A DNA stretch of 13,040 nucleotides, taken from Coriobacteriaceae bacterium. Lineage in GTDB: Bacteria; Actinomycetota; Coriobacteriia; Coriobacteriales; UBA8131. The stretch's first letter is position 1. Each line of letters opens with the position of its first letter. The translations under genes and the position numbers were made by a program. Of the stretch, positions 1 through 8,453 are shown one piece after another. The DNA lies in NCBI GenBank assembly GCA_012515495.1, contig JAAYYH010000061.1, positions 1-13,040 of the forward strand, written 5' to 3'. Under the pieces are notes generated by a model, which saw nothing but the letters and a program-made list of their open reading frames with translations, was not told where the DNA came from and did not search any database.

Positions 1-1025
1 CCAGCAACCACGCCGCAGGGTTCGATCCGATGCTCGAGTGGGGCAAACGAGCGCAGACCCTCACGCAAATCCTCTACGCTGACACCAATGAACAACGCAG
101 CAGCAGAGGCTGCCAACGCGTTGAGTTGATTGTGTTCCCCTCTGATCTGCAGTTCGGCAGCTGAGACCAGCGCATACTTGACGCCACCAAGCACAATGGT
201 CAGCAAGGAGTTATCGCCACGAAGGAATGCCATCTCTCTCGCATCGGCCGGAGTTGACATATCCTCGTCTAAACCACTGCGGCTACCTATCGCGATGCTG
301 CGACAACCGGATTTCGCTAATGAAGTGATAAGGCTGTGGGTTTCATCGGTGGTTGCATCAATGATCCTTGGCGCATCGGGTTTCATGCAGCGGAACAACG
401 CTTTTTTGGCTTTGACATATTCTGCGTACGAACCGTGCCAGGAGAGGTGATCCGCAGTGATACTCAGCAAGATCGCCACCTCGGGAGCAAGTAAGCGTGT
501 TGATGCCAGTTGATAGGATGAGAGTTCAACGACAAGCCATTCGTCGTGTTCGCGCTGCTTGATAGCCTGAATGCAGGGTGTGCCGATGTTGCCAGCCGAT
601 CTGGCTTTTATGCCACCGTGATTCAACAGATGTGTGAGTAGCGCTGTAGTCGTGGTCTTGCCATTGGTACCGCTGATAGCTACCCAGCGTTGTGGTGATT
701 CGCGGAAAGCGAATTCAGGCTCACTGATCACTTCGCGCGAACAGTGTCGCGCGCTTCTATAGAGTTCACTATGTTCGGGAATACCAGGACTGATGATCGT
801 CAGATCATAATCGCCAGCGATCAATCGCCCGGCAGGATGGATGCTGATTCGTGGATCGAGCTCAATGTTTGGCGTTGTTGAGTCACCGGGGAAGACAGCT
901 ATCGAATCGACACGAGGGTCATCGGCATCCAAGAGCCCCATGCAATAGGACAGCACGGCTTTCCCTGTGCTTCCAACGCCCACGATGCAGATTGCACCAA
1001 GATGAGGCAAATCAATCACCATCAT
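1..1025 (-). CDS. murD: UDP-N-acetylmuramoyl-L-alanine:D-glutamate ligase MurD (3' end cut off by window)
   Basis: MurD adds D-glutamate to UDP-MurNAc-L-Ala in the cytoplasm, using ATP. About 341 of the usual ~450 residues are visible. The N-terminal UDP-binding domain begins with a glycine loop, GVGSTGK, at residues 16-22. The ATP P-loop SGTNGKTTTT is at 118-127. VELSSYQL at 166-173 and DHLSWHG at 192-198 are Mur ligase central-domain motifs. K207 in VKAKKALF fits the carbamylated lysine position. GEHNQLNALAA and PLEHRIE follow near the cut end. The first ATG (1025) lies two bases after the mraY stop, so the genes are almost certainly co-translated. The start is uncertain by up to 6 bases: AGGA sits right against ATG 1025, and spacing improves for ATG 1022 and GTG 1019. 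The C-terminal domain continues beyond position 1. Confidence 0.95.
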   Translation of the reverse strand, partial: MMVIDLPHLGAICIVGVGSTGKAVLSYCMGLLDADDPRVDSIAVFPGDSTTPNIELDPRISIHPAGRLIAGDYDLTIISPGIPEHSELYRSARHCSREVISEPEFAFRESPQRWVAISGTNGKTTTTALLTHLLNHGGIKARSAGNIGTPCIQAIKQREHDEWLVVELSSYQLASTRLLAPEVAILLSITADHLSWHGSYAEYVKAKKALFRCMKPDAPRIIDATTDETHSLITSLAKSGCRSIAIGSRSGLDEDMSTPADAREMAFLRGDNSLLTIVLGGVKYALVSAAELQIRGEHNQLNALAASAAALFIGVSVEDLREGLRSFAPLEHRIEPCGVVA

Positions 1026-1027
1026 TC

Positions 1028-2077
1028 CTAGAGACTCTGACTGAAGAAAAGGGCGAAACCGATACAAGCTAACAGAGCGGTGATTATCCAGAAGCGGATT
1101 ACCACCTTTGTCTCTGACCAACCCTTCTGCTCGAAATGGTGGTGGAATGGTGCCATGAGGAACACCCGCTTGCCAGTGAGCTTGAAGTACGCCACCTGTA
1201 TGATGACACTCAGTGCCTCCATCACGAAGATCCCGCCAACGACCAAGGATACGACTTCTGTCTTGGTCAAGACCGCCAGAGCTGCGAAGGCAGCGCCAAG
1301 AGCTAGCGAACCGGTATCTCCCATGAAGATCCCTGCCGGATGAGCATTGAACCAGAGAAAGCCCACGCAGGCGCCTGTGACTGCCGCAGCGAACAACGCA
1401 AGGTTCAACTGGTCATCGCGATAGGCAATCGCCGCCATGACCACCATGGCGATCATCACGGTACCGCCAGCAAGCCCGTCCAATCCATCAGTGAGGTTCA
1501 CGGCATTGGACAGCCCAGCCATCAGCAGGAAAACGAATACCAGATAAAACCAAGGTATCTGCAGCGGAAAGCCGCCGACATCGATCACCGAAGTGAACAC
1601 GCCCAGATCGATAGTCGCGATGAAGGGTAGATCGATTACCGGTTCAATACCAACCAGATTGACCGCGGCCAGACAGAAAGCTACCGAGATCAGTGTTAGA
1701 CAAGCCATCTTGGCATTTGGTCGCAGGCCCAATGATCGCTCCTTGACGACCTTCGAAAGGTCATCGACTAACCCCATCAATCCGGTGAGGAAGGTGACGA
1801 TTGATACCAGCACCAGGGGTAATATGTCCGAAATAGGAGCAGTACGGCCAAGTAATGCTACGGTCACCAACACCGCGATCAGGATGATGACGCCGCCCAT
1901 CGTCGGTGTACCCTGCTTGACCATATGTCGCTGAGGGCCATCGGCGCGTATCTGCTGACCAATCTGTCGCACTTTGAGTAAACGGATCCACGCTGGCAGC
2001 AGGACCATGGTCAAAGCCATGGAGATGAAGATGGAAAGGAAGACCTGGAAGGTCGGATATGCCTGTAATCCTAACAA
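1028..2077 (-). CDS. mraY: Phospho-N-acetylmuramoyl-pentapeptide transferase MraY
   Basis: MraY is an integral membrane enzyme that transfers phospho-MurNAc-pentapeptide from UDP to undecaprenyl phosphate, giving lipid I. The 349-residue protein has the usual family length and about ten hydrophobic segments. Family motifs appear in order: KQGTPTMGG (54-62), LVDDLSK with the D105/D106 pair, NLTDGLDGL (194-202), GIFMGDTGS with D254, and the HHH loop APFHHHFEQKGW (309-320). The start is a TTG at 2077, 7 bases inside the end of murF. No in-frame ATG gives the complete first transmembrane helix, and a GAGGGGG stretch lies about 10 bases upstream. The overlap implies translational coupling with murF. 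murD follows 2 bases after the stop. Confidence 0.96.
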   Translation of the reverse strand: MLGLQAYPTFQVFLSIFISMALTMVLLPAWIRLLKVRQIGQQIRADGPQRHMVKQGTPTMGGVIILIAVLVTVALLGRTAPISDILPLVLVSIVTFLTGLMGLVDDLSKVVKERSLGLRPNAKMACLTLISVAFCLAAVNLVGIEPVIDLPFIATIDLGVFTSVIDVGGFPLQIPWFYLVFVFLLMAGLSNAVNLTDGLDGLAGGTVMIAMVVMAAIAYRDDQLNLALFAAAVTGACVGFLWFNAHPAGIFMGDTGSLALGAAFAALAVLTKTEVVSLVVGGIFVMEALSVIIQVAYFKLTGKRVFLMAPFHHHFEQKGWSETKVVIRFWIITALLACIGFALFFSQSL

Positions 2078-3498
2078 AGTTCGATAACCCCCTCAACTAC
2101 ACGTTCCAAGCCCATGCAGCGCGAGCCCTTCACTAGGATTGTCGGTTGATTCCCAAGATGGGGCCATAGCGCAGCGATGGCCTCGTCCACGTCCCTGCAA
2201 ACAATGATCGCATCTTTGTCCATGCCCGCTTCAACGGCTCCTTCAGCTATCGACAGCGCCCGTTGGCCAACAGTGATCAATACATCCACACTATTGTCGA
2301 AAACCAGTCTTCCTATCCGATGATGGCAGTCCAGCTCACCTTCACCCAGTTCGGCCATATCGCCGAGAACCGCTATGCGCTCGTTGGCATCTGTCAGCCT
2401 TCCCAACAGATTCAGTGCCGCGCGCATCGAATCAGGATTGGCGTTGTAGGCATCGTTGATGACCTTGGTTCCATTCTCTGTGACCATCGTCTCCTGACGC
2501 ATGGCTGCCCCTTTTACCACAGCCAGACCGTGAGCGATCGCAGCGAGATCGATATCCATGACCATCCCCACTGCGGCAGCGGCCAAAGCATTGTAGATGT
2601 TATGCTCTCCTTGAAGCGCAAGCTGAACCAGAACAGGCTCCTTGCCCGGCAGTATCAGTTCGAATCTGGCTTGACCTTGCTGATTGTAGCGTATCGCCGT
2701 TGCCCGGACATCATTATGCTCAGCCAGACCATAGAGGAATACACTCACACCCCTGCGTGTTGTCTCAGCAGTTTCCCTGATCAGAACGGTAAACGGATCG
2801 TCACCATTCAGGATCGCGATTCCCCCATCTTCAGGCAGTGCGCTGATCATCTCTGACTTAGCACGCGCGATGTTCTCTTGACTGCCTAATAACTCCAGAT
2901 GCGCGACACCGATGTTACTGACCACACCGATATCGGGATGAGTAATGGCACAAAGCGCTTCTATCTGTCCAAGCCCTCGCATCGCCATCTCGACAACCAG
3001 GGCCTCTGTGGAGGGATTGGCACTGAGTACCGTGTGCGGTACGCCATATTCATTATTGTGGTTACCAGATGTCGCCACCACGGCGAGCTCCTCCGAGAGA
3101 ACGGCAGCGATGAGTTCCTTGGTGGTAGTTTTACCGCTGGAGCCGGTGACCCCAATGACTGTTGCGGAAAGCAGGTCTCTATAGCCAGCTGCTAAGGAGG
3201 AAAGGGCTTGTAAACCATCAGGAACCACGAGTAGAGCGGCACCTGCGGCTTGGGCAGAATCACGTTCGTCTTCAGTCACCGGACGCGTGGCGATCACTGC
3301 CGCAGCTTGAGCCGTAAGAGCTGAAAGGATAAAATCGTTGCCATTCACCCGCTCGCCTGGCAAGGCGATGAACAGCGAGCCCTGCGTGACCTCACGGGAG
3401 TCCCAAGTGAAATCGCTGATCATTACCTGGGGATCTGCGGCCGGCACCTCTTCGACGGCACCGACAGAATCGATGATCTGCTGCAGCTCAAGACGCAT
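2071..3498 (-). CDS. murF: UDP-N-acetylmuramoyl-tripeptide:D-alanyl-D-alanine ligase MurF
   Basis: MurF joins D-Ala-D-Ala to the UDP-MurNAc tripeptide, the last cytoplasmic step of precursor synthesis. The 475 residues match the usual size. The N-terminal domain includes FTWDSREVTQGSLFIAL (30-46), typical of MurE/MurF substrate domains. The P-loop GVTGSSGKTTTKE is at 116-128, with K123. NNEYGVPHTVL (148-158) is MurF-specific, and NIGVAHLELLGS with the following K214 fits the central domain. GEHNIYNALAAAA is at 297-309. INDAYNANPDSM (347-358) and VLGDMAELGE (377-386) mark the C-terminal ligase domain, with VKGSRCMGLE near the end. The ATG start overlaps the murE stop by one base (TGATG), and mraY starts inside its 3' end, so it sits in a tightly coupled mur block. 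Confidence 0.97.
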   Translation of the reverse strand: MRLELQQIIDSVGAVEEVPAADPQVMISDFTWDSREVTQGSLFIALPGERVNGNDFILSALTAQAAAVIATRPVTEDERDSAQAAGAALLVVPDGLQALSSLAAGYRDLLSATVIGVTGSSGKTTTKELIAAVLSEELAVVATSGNHNNEYGVPHTVLSANPSTEALVVEMAMRGLGQIEALCAITHPDIGVVSNIGVAHLELLGSQENIARAKSEMISALPEDGGIAILNGDDPFTVLIRETAETTRRGVSVFLYGLAEHNDVRATAIRYNQQGQARFELILPGKEPVLVQLALQGEHNIYNALAAAAVGMVMDIDLAAIAHGLAVVKGAAMRQETMVTENGTKVINDAYNANPDSMRAALNLLGRLTDANERIAVLGDMAELGEGELDCHHRIGRLVFDNSVDVLITVGQRALSIAEGAVEAGMDKDAIIVCRDVDEAIAALWPHLGNQPTILVKGSRCMGLERVVEGVIELC

Positions 3499-5111
3499 CA
3501 GCGCTCACTCTCCCCGACCTCGTTATCATCGCTGCACACAGCCGTGCACCCAGCCTCCTGCTGGCGCATGAAGAGCGCATCCAGTTCTTCTGCGGCAACC
3601 AGACGGTCATCGAAGCTCAATACCTGATCGCCTACCAACTGATAATCCTCATGCCCCTTGCCAGCGATGAGTATGATGTCATCCGGACCTGCTGTTGCCA
3701 ACGCCTTGGCGATCGCCTTGCGCCGATCCGGTTCGACAGTCAAATTCGCATAACCACTCAAGCCGGGCAAGATATCATCGATAATCGCCAAGGGATCCTC
3801 AGAACGTGGATTGTCGCTGGTCACAACCACGAAGTCAGCAGCGCGGGCGGCCTGTGCCATCAAAGGTCGTTTACCGCGATCGCGGTCACCTCCGCATCCG
3901 AACACTATGCCCACACGAGCGGTCTTGATGCCACTGATAGCTGCCAGCGCCTTCTCGATGGAGTCCGGGGTATGGGCATAGTCGACGAAGACCCGCGGCA
4001 GAGTTGCCCTGCTCCCCATCTTCTCGCGGTATTCTGCCTGAATACGACCATCTATCGACTCCAACCTGCCCGGAACCTGAGGTGCTTGCATCAGCGCGGT
4101 ACAGATCGTTGGGTAATCGATGCCCAGAATGCGGGCGATTCCCGTGGCGAGCAAAACGTTCTCAACGTTGAATGCCCCGATCAGAGGATAGCTGAGCTCA
4201 ACGATTCCCTCAGGAGTCGAAAGCCGAAGATTGGTACGGCTAGTCGTGAATCGCGACTGCAAGACCCTGATGTCAGCTTCCTCTGAGTATCCGGTAGTCA
4301 CTACCGGATAGTTGTTTTCTACACAGAGTCGCGCCAGTGTACGACCATACTCAGAATCGATATTGATCACTCTTCCGTGTGTCAGGTCAGAAGTGAAAAG
4401 TCGCGCCTTGACCTCGAAATACTCCTGCATATCCCGGTGGAAATCCAGATGATCCTGTGTCAGGTTTGTGAAGGCGGCACCGACGATGTTGACACCTGCG
4501 ACCCTATCAAGGGCAATCGCATGGCTTGACGCTTCCATGCTGACAAATTCGCAACCACTATCCAACATGCGTCGTAACAGTTTCTGCAGGTCATAACTCT
4601 CCGGCGTAGTATGATGTGAATCCAATCTGGCTCGTCCGATACGGGTCTCAACAGTCCCGATCAGCCCGGTCTTATCATCCGCCTTACAATCACCTGAAGC
4701 GGACAGGGCGTAACGGATGATCCAGTCGATGAGAAAAGTGGTGGTGGTTTTTCCGTTGGTGCCCGTTATCGCCAGTATCTTCAACTGTGCAGAAGGGTCA
4801 CCGAAAAGAGCGCTCGATGCCAAGGCCAGGGCCTTGCGGGTATCCTCGACTTGAACCTGCGGAACATCAAGGTCAAGTGGTCGCTGGACGACCAACAGAG
4901 AGGCCCCACGCGCCAATGCGTCAGCGGCGAAGTCGTGCCCATCGTGCATTAGGCCGCGAACGCAGAAGAAGGCATCGCCCGGTTCCACACAATCAGAACG
5001 ATAGGCGATTCCCGTGATGTTTTGCGTAGTCGCGTCCTTCCTGTCGGATGTTGGGCCAACCATCATATAGGGTATGGCAGCGAACAACTCGCCCAGAGAC
5101 TTAACCGTCAT
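3498..5111 (-). CDS. murE: UDP-N-acetylmuramoyl-L-alanyl-D-glutamate:meso-2,6-diaminopimelate ligase MurE
   Basis: MurE adds the third amino acid of the peptidoglycan stem peptide. ITGTNGKTTTT (115-125) is the ATP P-loop. TTPESYDL (168-175), EASSHAIALDRV (193-204) and NLTQDHLDFH (216-225) are UDP-MurNAc-dipeptide site motifs, and K235 in EVKARLF is the likely carbamylated lysine. VDYAHTPDS (377-385), FGCGGDRDRGKRPLM (404-418) and AGKGHEDYQ (483-491) complete the C-terminal domain. DNPR at 433-436 is the motif of meso-diaminopimelate-adding enzymes, so DAP is the predicted substrate; lysine- or ornithine-adding enzymes differ here. At 537 residues it is somewhat long, with short extra loops near 134-148 and 355-371 and a polar tail from about 517. 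The ATG has a well-placed AGGA about 9 bases upstream. The 86-bp gap before it, after ftsI, is the widest within the dcw block and shows no convincing promoter or terminator. Confidence 0.96.
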   Translation of the reverse strand: MTVKSLGELFAAIPYMMVGPTSDRKDATTQNITGIAYRSDCVEPGDAFFCVRGLMHDGHDFAADALARGASLLVVQRPLDLDVPQVQVEDTRKALALASSALFGDPSAQLKILAITGTNGKTTTTFLIDWIIRYALSASGDCKADDKTGLIGTVETRIGRARLDSHHTTPESYDLQKLLRRMLDSGCEFVSMEASSHAIALDRVAGVNIVGAAFTNLTQDHLDFHRDMQEYFEVKARLFTSDLTHGRVINIDSEYGRTLARLCVENNYPVVTTGYSEEADIRVLQSRFTTSRTNLRLSTPEGIVELSYPLIGAFNVENVLLATGIARILGIDYPTICTALMQAPQVPGRLESIDGRIQAEYREKMGSRATLPRVFVDYAHTPDSIEKALAAISGIKTARVGIVFGCGGDRDRGKRPLMAQAARAADFVVVTSDNPRSEDPLAIIDDILPGLSGYANLTVEPDRRKAIAKALATAGPDDIILIAGKGHEDYQLVGDQVLSFDDRLVAAEELDALFMRQQEAGCTAVCSDDNEVGESER

Positions 5112-5197
5112 ATCTCAGAATCCTCACTTCTACTCAAACTAACAGAGAATAGCATCATCGACCTCTCACGCCATGGCCAACCAGGCTAATTACTGAG

Positions 5198-7021
5198 TTA
5201 TTCCACAGGTGCATCGGGAGTGATCATATAGCGAGTAGCAGAAAAACCCATGATCGATGAGAACAACGGTCCCGTTGGCGCATTACCCAGTGCTCCCAGC
5301 GGATTATCCATCGATGTCAGGCAGACGAGTGAGCTCTTGGAGTTAGTGAAGAAACCGACGAAGGACACAATGTGCTCATAATCCGAGTACCCACCGCCTG
5401 CTGCGGCCTTCTGAGCGGTACCGGTCTTGCCTGCTATCCCATAACCTTCGACGGCAGCTGACTTACCGGTCCCATCCGTCACTACTGAAGTCAACATGCT
5501 GATGAGCTTATCGGAGGTTTGCGTGGAGAACAGCCGCTCGTTTGCAAACGTGAGCGATACATCGGAATGAGGCTGTGAGATCAGGAAGTGCGGCTGGTTG
5601 AGTATCCCACCGTTGGCTATCGCCCCATAAAATGAGGCCATCTGCAGCGAGCTGGCCTCGACGCCTTGGCCAAACGAGATATTCGCAGCAGTGACAGGAT
5701 CCCAATCCTGCCACTTTGACAGTTGTCCTCTCGACTCACCGGGGTAATCGACATGTGTTGGTTTACCAAAGCCAAAGGTTTCCAGATATGCAGCGAAAGC
5801 CTCGTTTCCGAGCTTTTGCTCGATCAGTGAGACGCCAACATTCGATGACTGAGCGATAATCGTACGCATGCTCATCTCCGCGTCTGGGCGCTCAACTGCT
5901 TCCTTGATCGTCTTGTCATAGATCTCAAGCTTTTCTGGGACAAAGATTACATCCTCGGTATCCATCAGACCCTGCTCCAGGGCAGCAGCAGCGATAGCCG
6001 CCTTGAACGTCGATCCTGGTTCATGGGCTGTTGAGATGCTCTTTAACACACTGGCATCTTCCGGTGCCTTGGCGATATTGTTCAAATCGTAAAGTGGCAG
6101 AGAAGCAGTAGCGTAGATCTCTCCTGTGCTTCCATCCAACACCACTACGTTTCCGGTCTCTGCTTCACGCTCGCTACCAACACGAGCCAACTCGGATTCA
6201 ACATATTGCTGCAGATCGATATCCAATGAGATGATGATGTCTTGACCATCGATTGCAGCCACCAGCTTCTGAACGCCTCCGGGCAATGGTGTGAGATCCT
6301 TACCTCGTTCGACTATCAACTCCCCGCTGGTACCTGCCAAGATGCTGTCATACATCAGTTCCAGACCGGAAAGGCCCTTGTCATCAAGGCCGACATAACC
6401 GATGACCTGTCCGCCGATCTGCCCATAGGGGTAGACACGACGGGAATCCTCGAGATAGTGGATGCCGTAGAGATCGCTGCGTTGTGGTTGGGTGGTGGGA
6501 CTGATGGCCTGAGCCGCGGCATCGAGCTTACCTTGAAGCTCGGCTTCACGCGCTTTAAGCGCATCAGCGATGGCGGTATCCCCTTTACGCAGGATATAGA
6601 CGAAGGTGTTGTTCTGCGTCAATAGTGAATAATAGGTTTCATATTCCCCACCGACGATCTCCGCGAGAAGCGTGGCGGTGGCAGCTGGATCGTCTACCTC
6701 ATTGGGATTCGCATAGATGGTGGTCGCGTCGATACTGGTTGCCAGTGGATTGCCGTTGCGATCGTAGATCGTTCCGCGTCGAGCAGAAACCGTTATCTCG
6801 CTTGTCCGTTGCGCGGCGGACTGCTGACGATATTCTGGAGCCACTATCACCTGCAGATAGACCAGGCGACCGATGATGACCAGAGCCAGGAAGATGAAGG
6901 CTACCAGCAGATACCAATCCCGATTCGATGGTTGGCCATCGGCGAAATCTCCTCCTGATGAGGCCGACTCGGACCGCTGACGGGTTCTTCGGGATTGATT
7001 ATGGGATTCCTGCCGAGTCAT
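5198..7021 (-). CDS. ftsI: Class B penicillin-binding protein, septal transpeptidase FtsI (PBP2b/PBP3 type)
   Basis: This is the monofunctional DD-transpeptidase that cross-links septal peptidoglycan, working with FtsW and the FtsL/DivIC group. A basic, polar cytoplasmic tail (1-35) precedes one transmembrane helix (about 36-58), with no cleavage site expected. The pedestal domain starts with RRGTIYDRNGNPLA (81-94). VYPYGQIGGQVIGYVG (196-211) is typical of class B PBPs. The transpeptidase domain has all three catalytic motifs: STFK with S337 and K340, SSN at 392-394, and KTGTA at 532-536. The protein is 607 residues and ends without PASTA repeats. A charged, Ala/Gln-rich stretch at about 147-184 looks longer than the corresponding loop in common FtsI proteins. 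The ATG lies 6 bases after the ftsL stop, with only a weak purine stretch as ribosome site, which suggests coupling. Confidence 0.95.
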   Translation of the reverse strand: MTRQESHNQSRRTRQRSESASSGGDFADGQPSNRDWYLLVAFIFLALVIIGRLVYLQVIVAPEYRQQSAAQRTSEITVSARRGTIYDRNGNPLATSIDATTIYANPNEVDDPAATATLLAEIVGGEYETYYSLLTQNNTFVYILRKGDTAIADALKAREAELQGKLDAAAQAISPTTQPQRSDLYGIHYLEDSRRVYPYGQIGGQVIGYVGLDDKGLSGLELMYDSILAGTSGELIVERGKDLTPLPGGVQKLVAAIDGQDIIISLDIDLQQYVESELARVGSEREAETGNVVVLDGSTGEIYATASLPLYDLNNIAKAPEDASVLKSISTAHEPGSTFKAAIAAAALEQGLMDTEDVIFVPEKLEIYDKTIKEAVERPDAEMSMRTIIAQSSNVGVSLIEQKLGNEAFAAYLETFGFGKPTHVDYPGESRGQLSKWQDWDPVTAANISFGQGVEASSLQMASFYGAIANGGILNQPHFLISQPHSDVSLTFANERLFSTQTSDKLISMLTSVVTDGTGKSAAVEGYGIAGKTGTAQKAAAGGGYSDYEHIVSFVGFFTNSKSSLVCLTSMDNPLGALGNAPTGPLFSSIMGFSATRYMITPDAPVE

Positions 7022-7027
7022 GGCAGA

Positions 7028-7438
7028 TTACTCTTTTACTGTGGCATCAAGGTAGGCAACCTGCGAGGCAGGCGACATCCCCAACTGTTCGGAGGCGATC
7101 TCCTGTATGCGATTGGGATTTGCCAGCACCGAGTGCTTGACCTCCAACTCCATGCCTGCGGCACGGGCTTCAGTAATGGACTGCGTTATGCTCTGTGACT
7201 CGATCAGCTCCTGCACAGTCGCCGTGGTCACCCAGACGCGCAGTCCCGCTACCAAGGATACGAACACCACCATGGCAATCACCATCTTGAACAGGAGCAT
7301 TGCTTGTGGCGAAAGCGCCTGTTGGTTGGCAGTATCGCGCGCCTTTCCTGATACGACGGTAAAATGTGGAGACCGTACAGGGGCTTGTTGCCACCGGGTC
7401 TGATATTGATCCTGATATGCCCTTGCTGCCTGTGCCAT
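7028..7438 (-). CDS. ftsL: FtsL/DivIC-type septum formation protein
   Basis: This small bitopic membrane protein has the FtsL/DivIC layout. A roughly 45-residue cytoplasmic tail rich in Gln, Ala and Arg is followed by one transmembrane helix (about 46-68). A helical stretch likely to form a coiled coil follows (about 72-104), then the short motif ANPNRIQEIASEQLGM (106-121), which matches the C-terminal box of the family. The protein is 136 residues long. Its place between rsmH and ftsI is the standard ftsL position in dcw clusters, so FtsL is the better name, although sequence alone cannot separate it from DivIC. It should sit in the septal complex and help activate FtsW/FtsI. The ATG is supported by an AGGA 7 bases upstream. 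The gap to the rsmH stop is 43 bp and the gap to ftsI is 6 bp. Confidence 0.75.
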   Translation of the reverse strand: MAQAARAYQDQYQTRWQQAPVRSPHFTVVSGKARDTANQQALSPQAMLLFKMVIAMVVFVSLVAGLRVWVTTATVQELIESQSITQSITEARAAGMELEVKHSVLANPNRIQEIASEQLGMSPASQVAYLDATVKE

Positions 7439-7481
7439 GTACGTTTCCTGCTCCGTTTATGCTACGTTTCATCGTCGAATA

Positions 7482-8447
7482 TCAGTTCTTAACAGCTACT
7501 ATCAGTTTCGCGCTCTTGCTGCGCGGATTCCTGGAGACCTCGTCGTCGCTAGCAACCAGTGGTCGCTTTGTCTTGATGGTGAGTATCGGCTGATGTCCAC
7601 AGACGCACACGGGTGCCTCTGGTGGACACACACAACCCCTGGCCAACTGCGCGAACTTCTCCTTGACTATCCGATCCTCCAAAGAGTGGTAGCTGATCAC
7701 CGCTATCCTGCCTCCAGGATTCAACCAACGGATCGCCGCATCCAACCCTGATTCAAGAGCATCCAGCTCAGCGTTGACCTTGATCCTCAACGCCTGGAAC
7801 GTACGTTTCGCAGGATTCCCCCGCGTCTTTCGGGCTCCCTGCGGTATTGCGGCCTTTATCAGCTCTACGAGCTCCGATGTAGTCTTCACTGGTGCGATCA
7901 GACGCTGTCGGACGATGAACTGAGCGATGCGTGGGGCCCATTTCTCCTCGCCGTACGTGCGGAGTATCCAGGTGAGATCTGCTTCGGTTGAGGTATTGAT
8001 GATCTCTGCTGCAGTAAGGCTTTGTTTACCTGGATCCATCCGCATATCCAATGGGGCATCCTGTGCATACGAGAAACCCCTCGCGGATATGTCCAATTGC
8101 GGCGAGCTGACGCCCAGATCGAACAAAAAGGCATCAACTCCGGGTATCTTTGCTGCTAATAAAAGTTCATCCAGCTGCGCGAAGTTCCCTTTCAGCGGCA
8201 TGAACCGCAAATCGGGCATCTCTGCCTGAAGACGTTTCGCCGCTGCTTGATGGGCCATCTCGTCCTGGTCGATACCGATGAGCATCCCTTCGGGAACGAT
8301 GTCATTGGCCAGTTCAATCGCGTGTCCTGCTCCACCTAAGGTGCAATCGCAGTAGACCTCCCCAGCCCTGAGGGCCAGATGCTCTCTACATTCATGGAGC
8401 AGAACGGGTATGTGCCGATATTCTGTTATCAAGTCACAGCGCTCCAC
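7482..8447 (-). CDS. rsmH: 16S rRNA (cytosine(1402)-N(4))-methyltransferase RsmH (MraW)
   Basis: RsmH uses S-adenosylmethionine to methylate N4 of C1402 in the 16S rRNA decoding centre. Family blocks appear in order: YRHIPVLLHE (10-19), the AdoMet loop DCTLGGAGHA (34-43), GIDQDEMA (58-65), FDLGVSSPQLD (109-119), RGFSYAQDAPLDMRMD (123-138), RTYGEEKWAPRIA (163-175), RTFQALRIKVNAEL (215-228) and VISYHSLEDRIVK (250-262). Near the C-terminus is CVCPPEAPVCVC (272-283), a four-cysteine element known in many RsmH proteins. The longest start is GTG at 8447, six bases after the mraZ stop and with little ribosome-site support. A TTG at 8432 has GGAG 9 bases upstream and would give MITEYRHIPVLLHE, a more typical N-terminus (316 instead of 321 residues). 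The true start is therefore open. Confidence 0.96.
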   Translation of the reverse strand: MERCDLITEYRHIPVLLHECREHLALRAGEVYCDCTLGGAGHAIELANDIVPEGMLIGIDQDEMAHQAAAKRLQAEMPDLRFMPLKGNFAQLDELLLAAKIPGVDAFLFDLGVSSPQLDISARGFSYAQDAPLDMRMDPGKQSLTAAEIINTSTEADLTWILRTYGEEKWAPRIAQFIVRQRLIAPVKTTSELVELIKAAIPQGARKTRGNPAKRTFQALRIKVNAELDALESGLDAAIRWLNPGGRIAVISYHSLEDRIVKEKFAQLARGCVCPPEAPVCVCGHQPILTIKTKRPLVASDDEVSRNPRSKSAKLIVAVKN

Positions 8448-8453
8448 GTGCGC

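Noticed and set aside
2263..2856. Plus-strand open frame of 197 codons opposite murF
   Set aside because: Antisense to MurF motifs, with a Cys/His-rich composition typical of shadow translation and no family resemblance.
3651..4286. Long open frame on the plus strand (211 codons) opposite murE
   Set aside because: It lies wholly antisense to a strongly conserved gene, has no recognisable domain and no ribosome site that stands out. Such shadow frames are common in GC-rich coding DNA.
5112..5197. Possible regulatory RNA fold or promoter in the 86-bp ftsI-murE gap
   Set aside because: CTCAG near the ftsI stop can pair with CTGAG before the murE start, but the loop is about 70 bases and the ribosome site stays mostly free. 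A TATTCT -10-like hexamer lacks a fitting -35. Neither is convincing.
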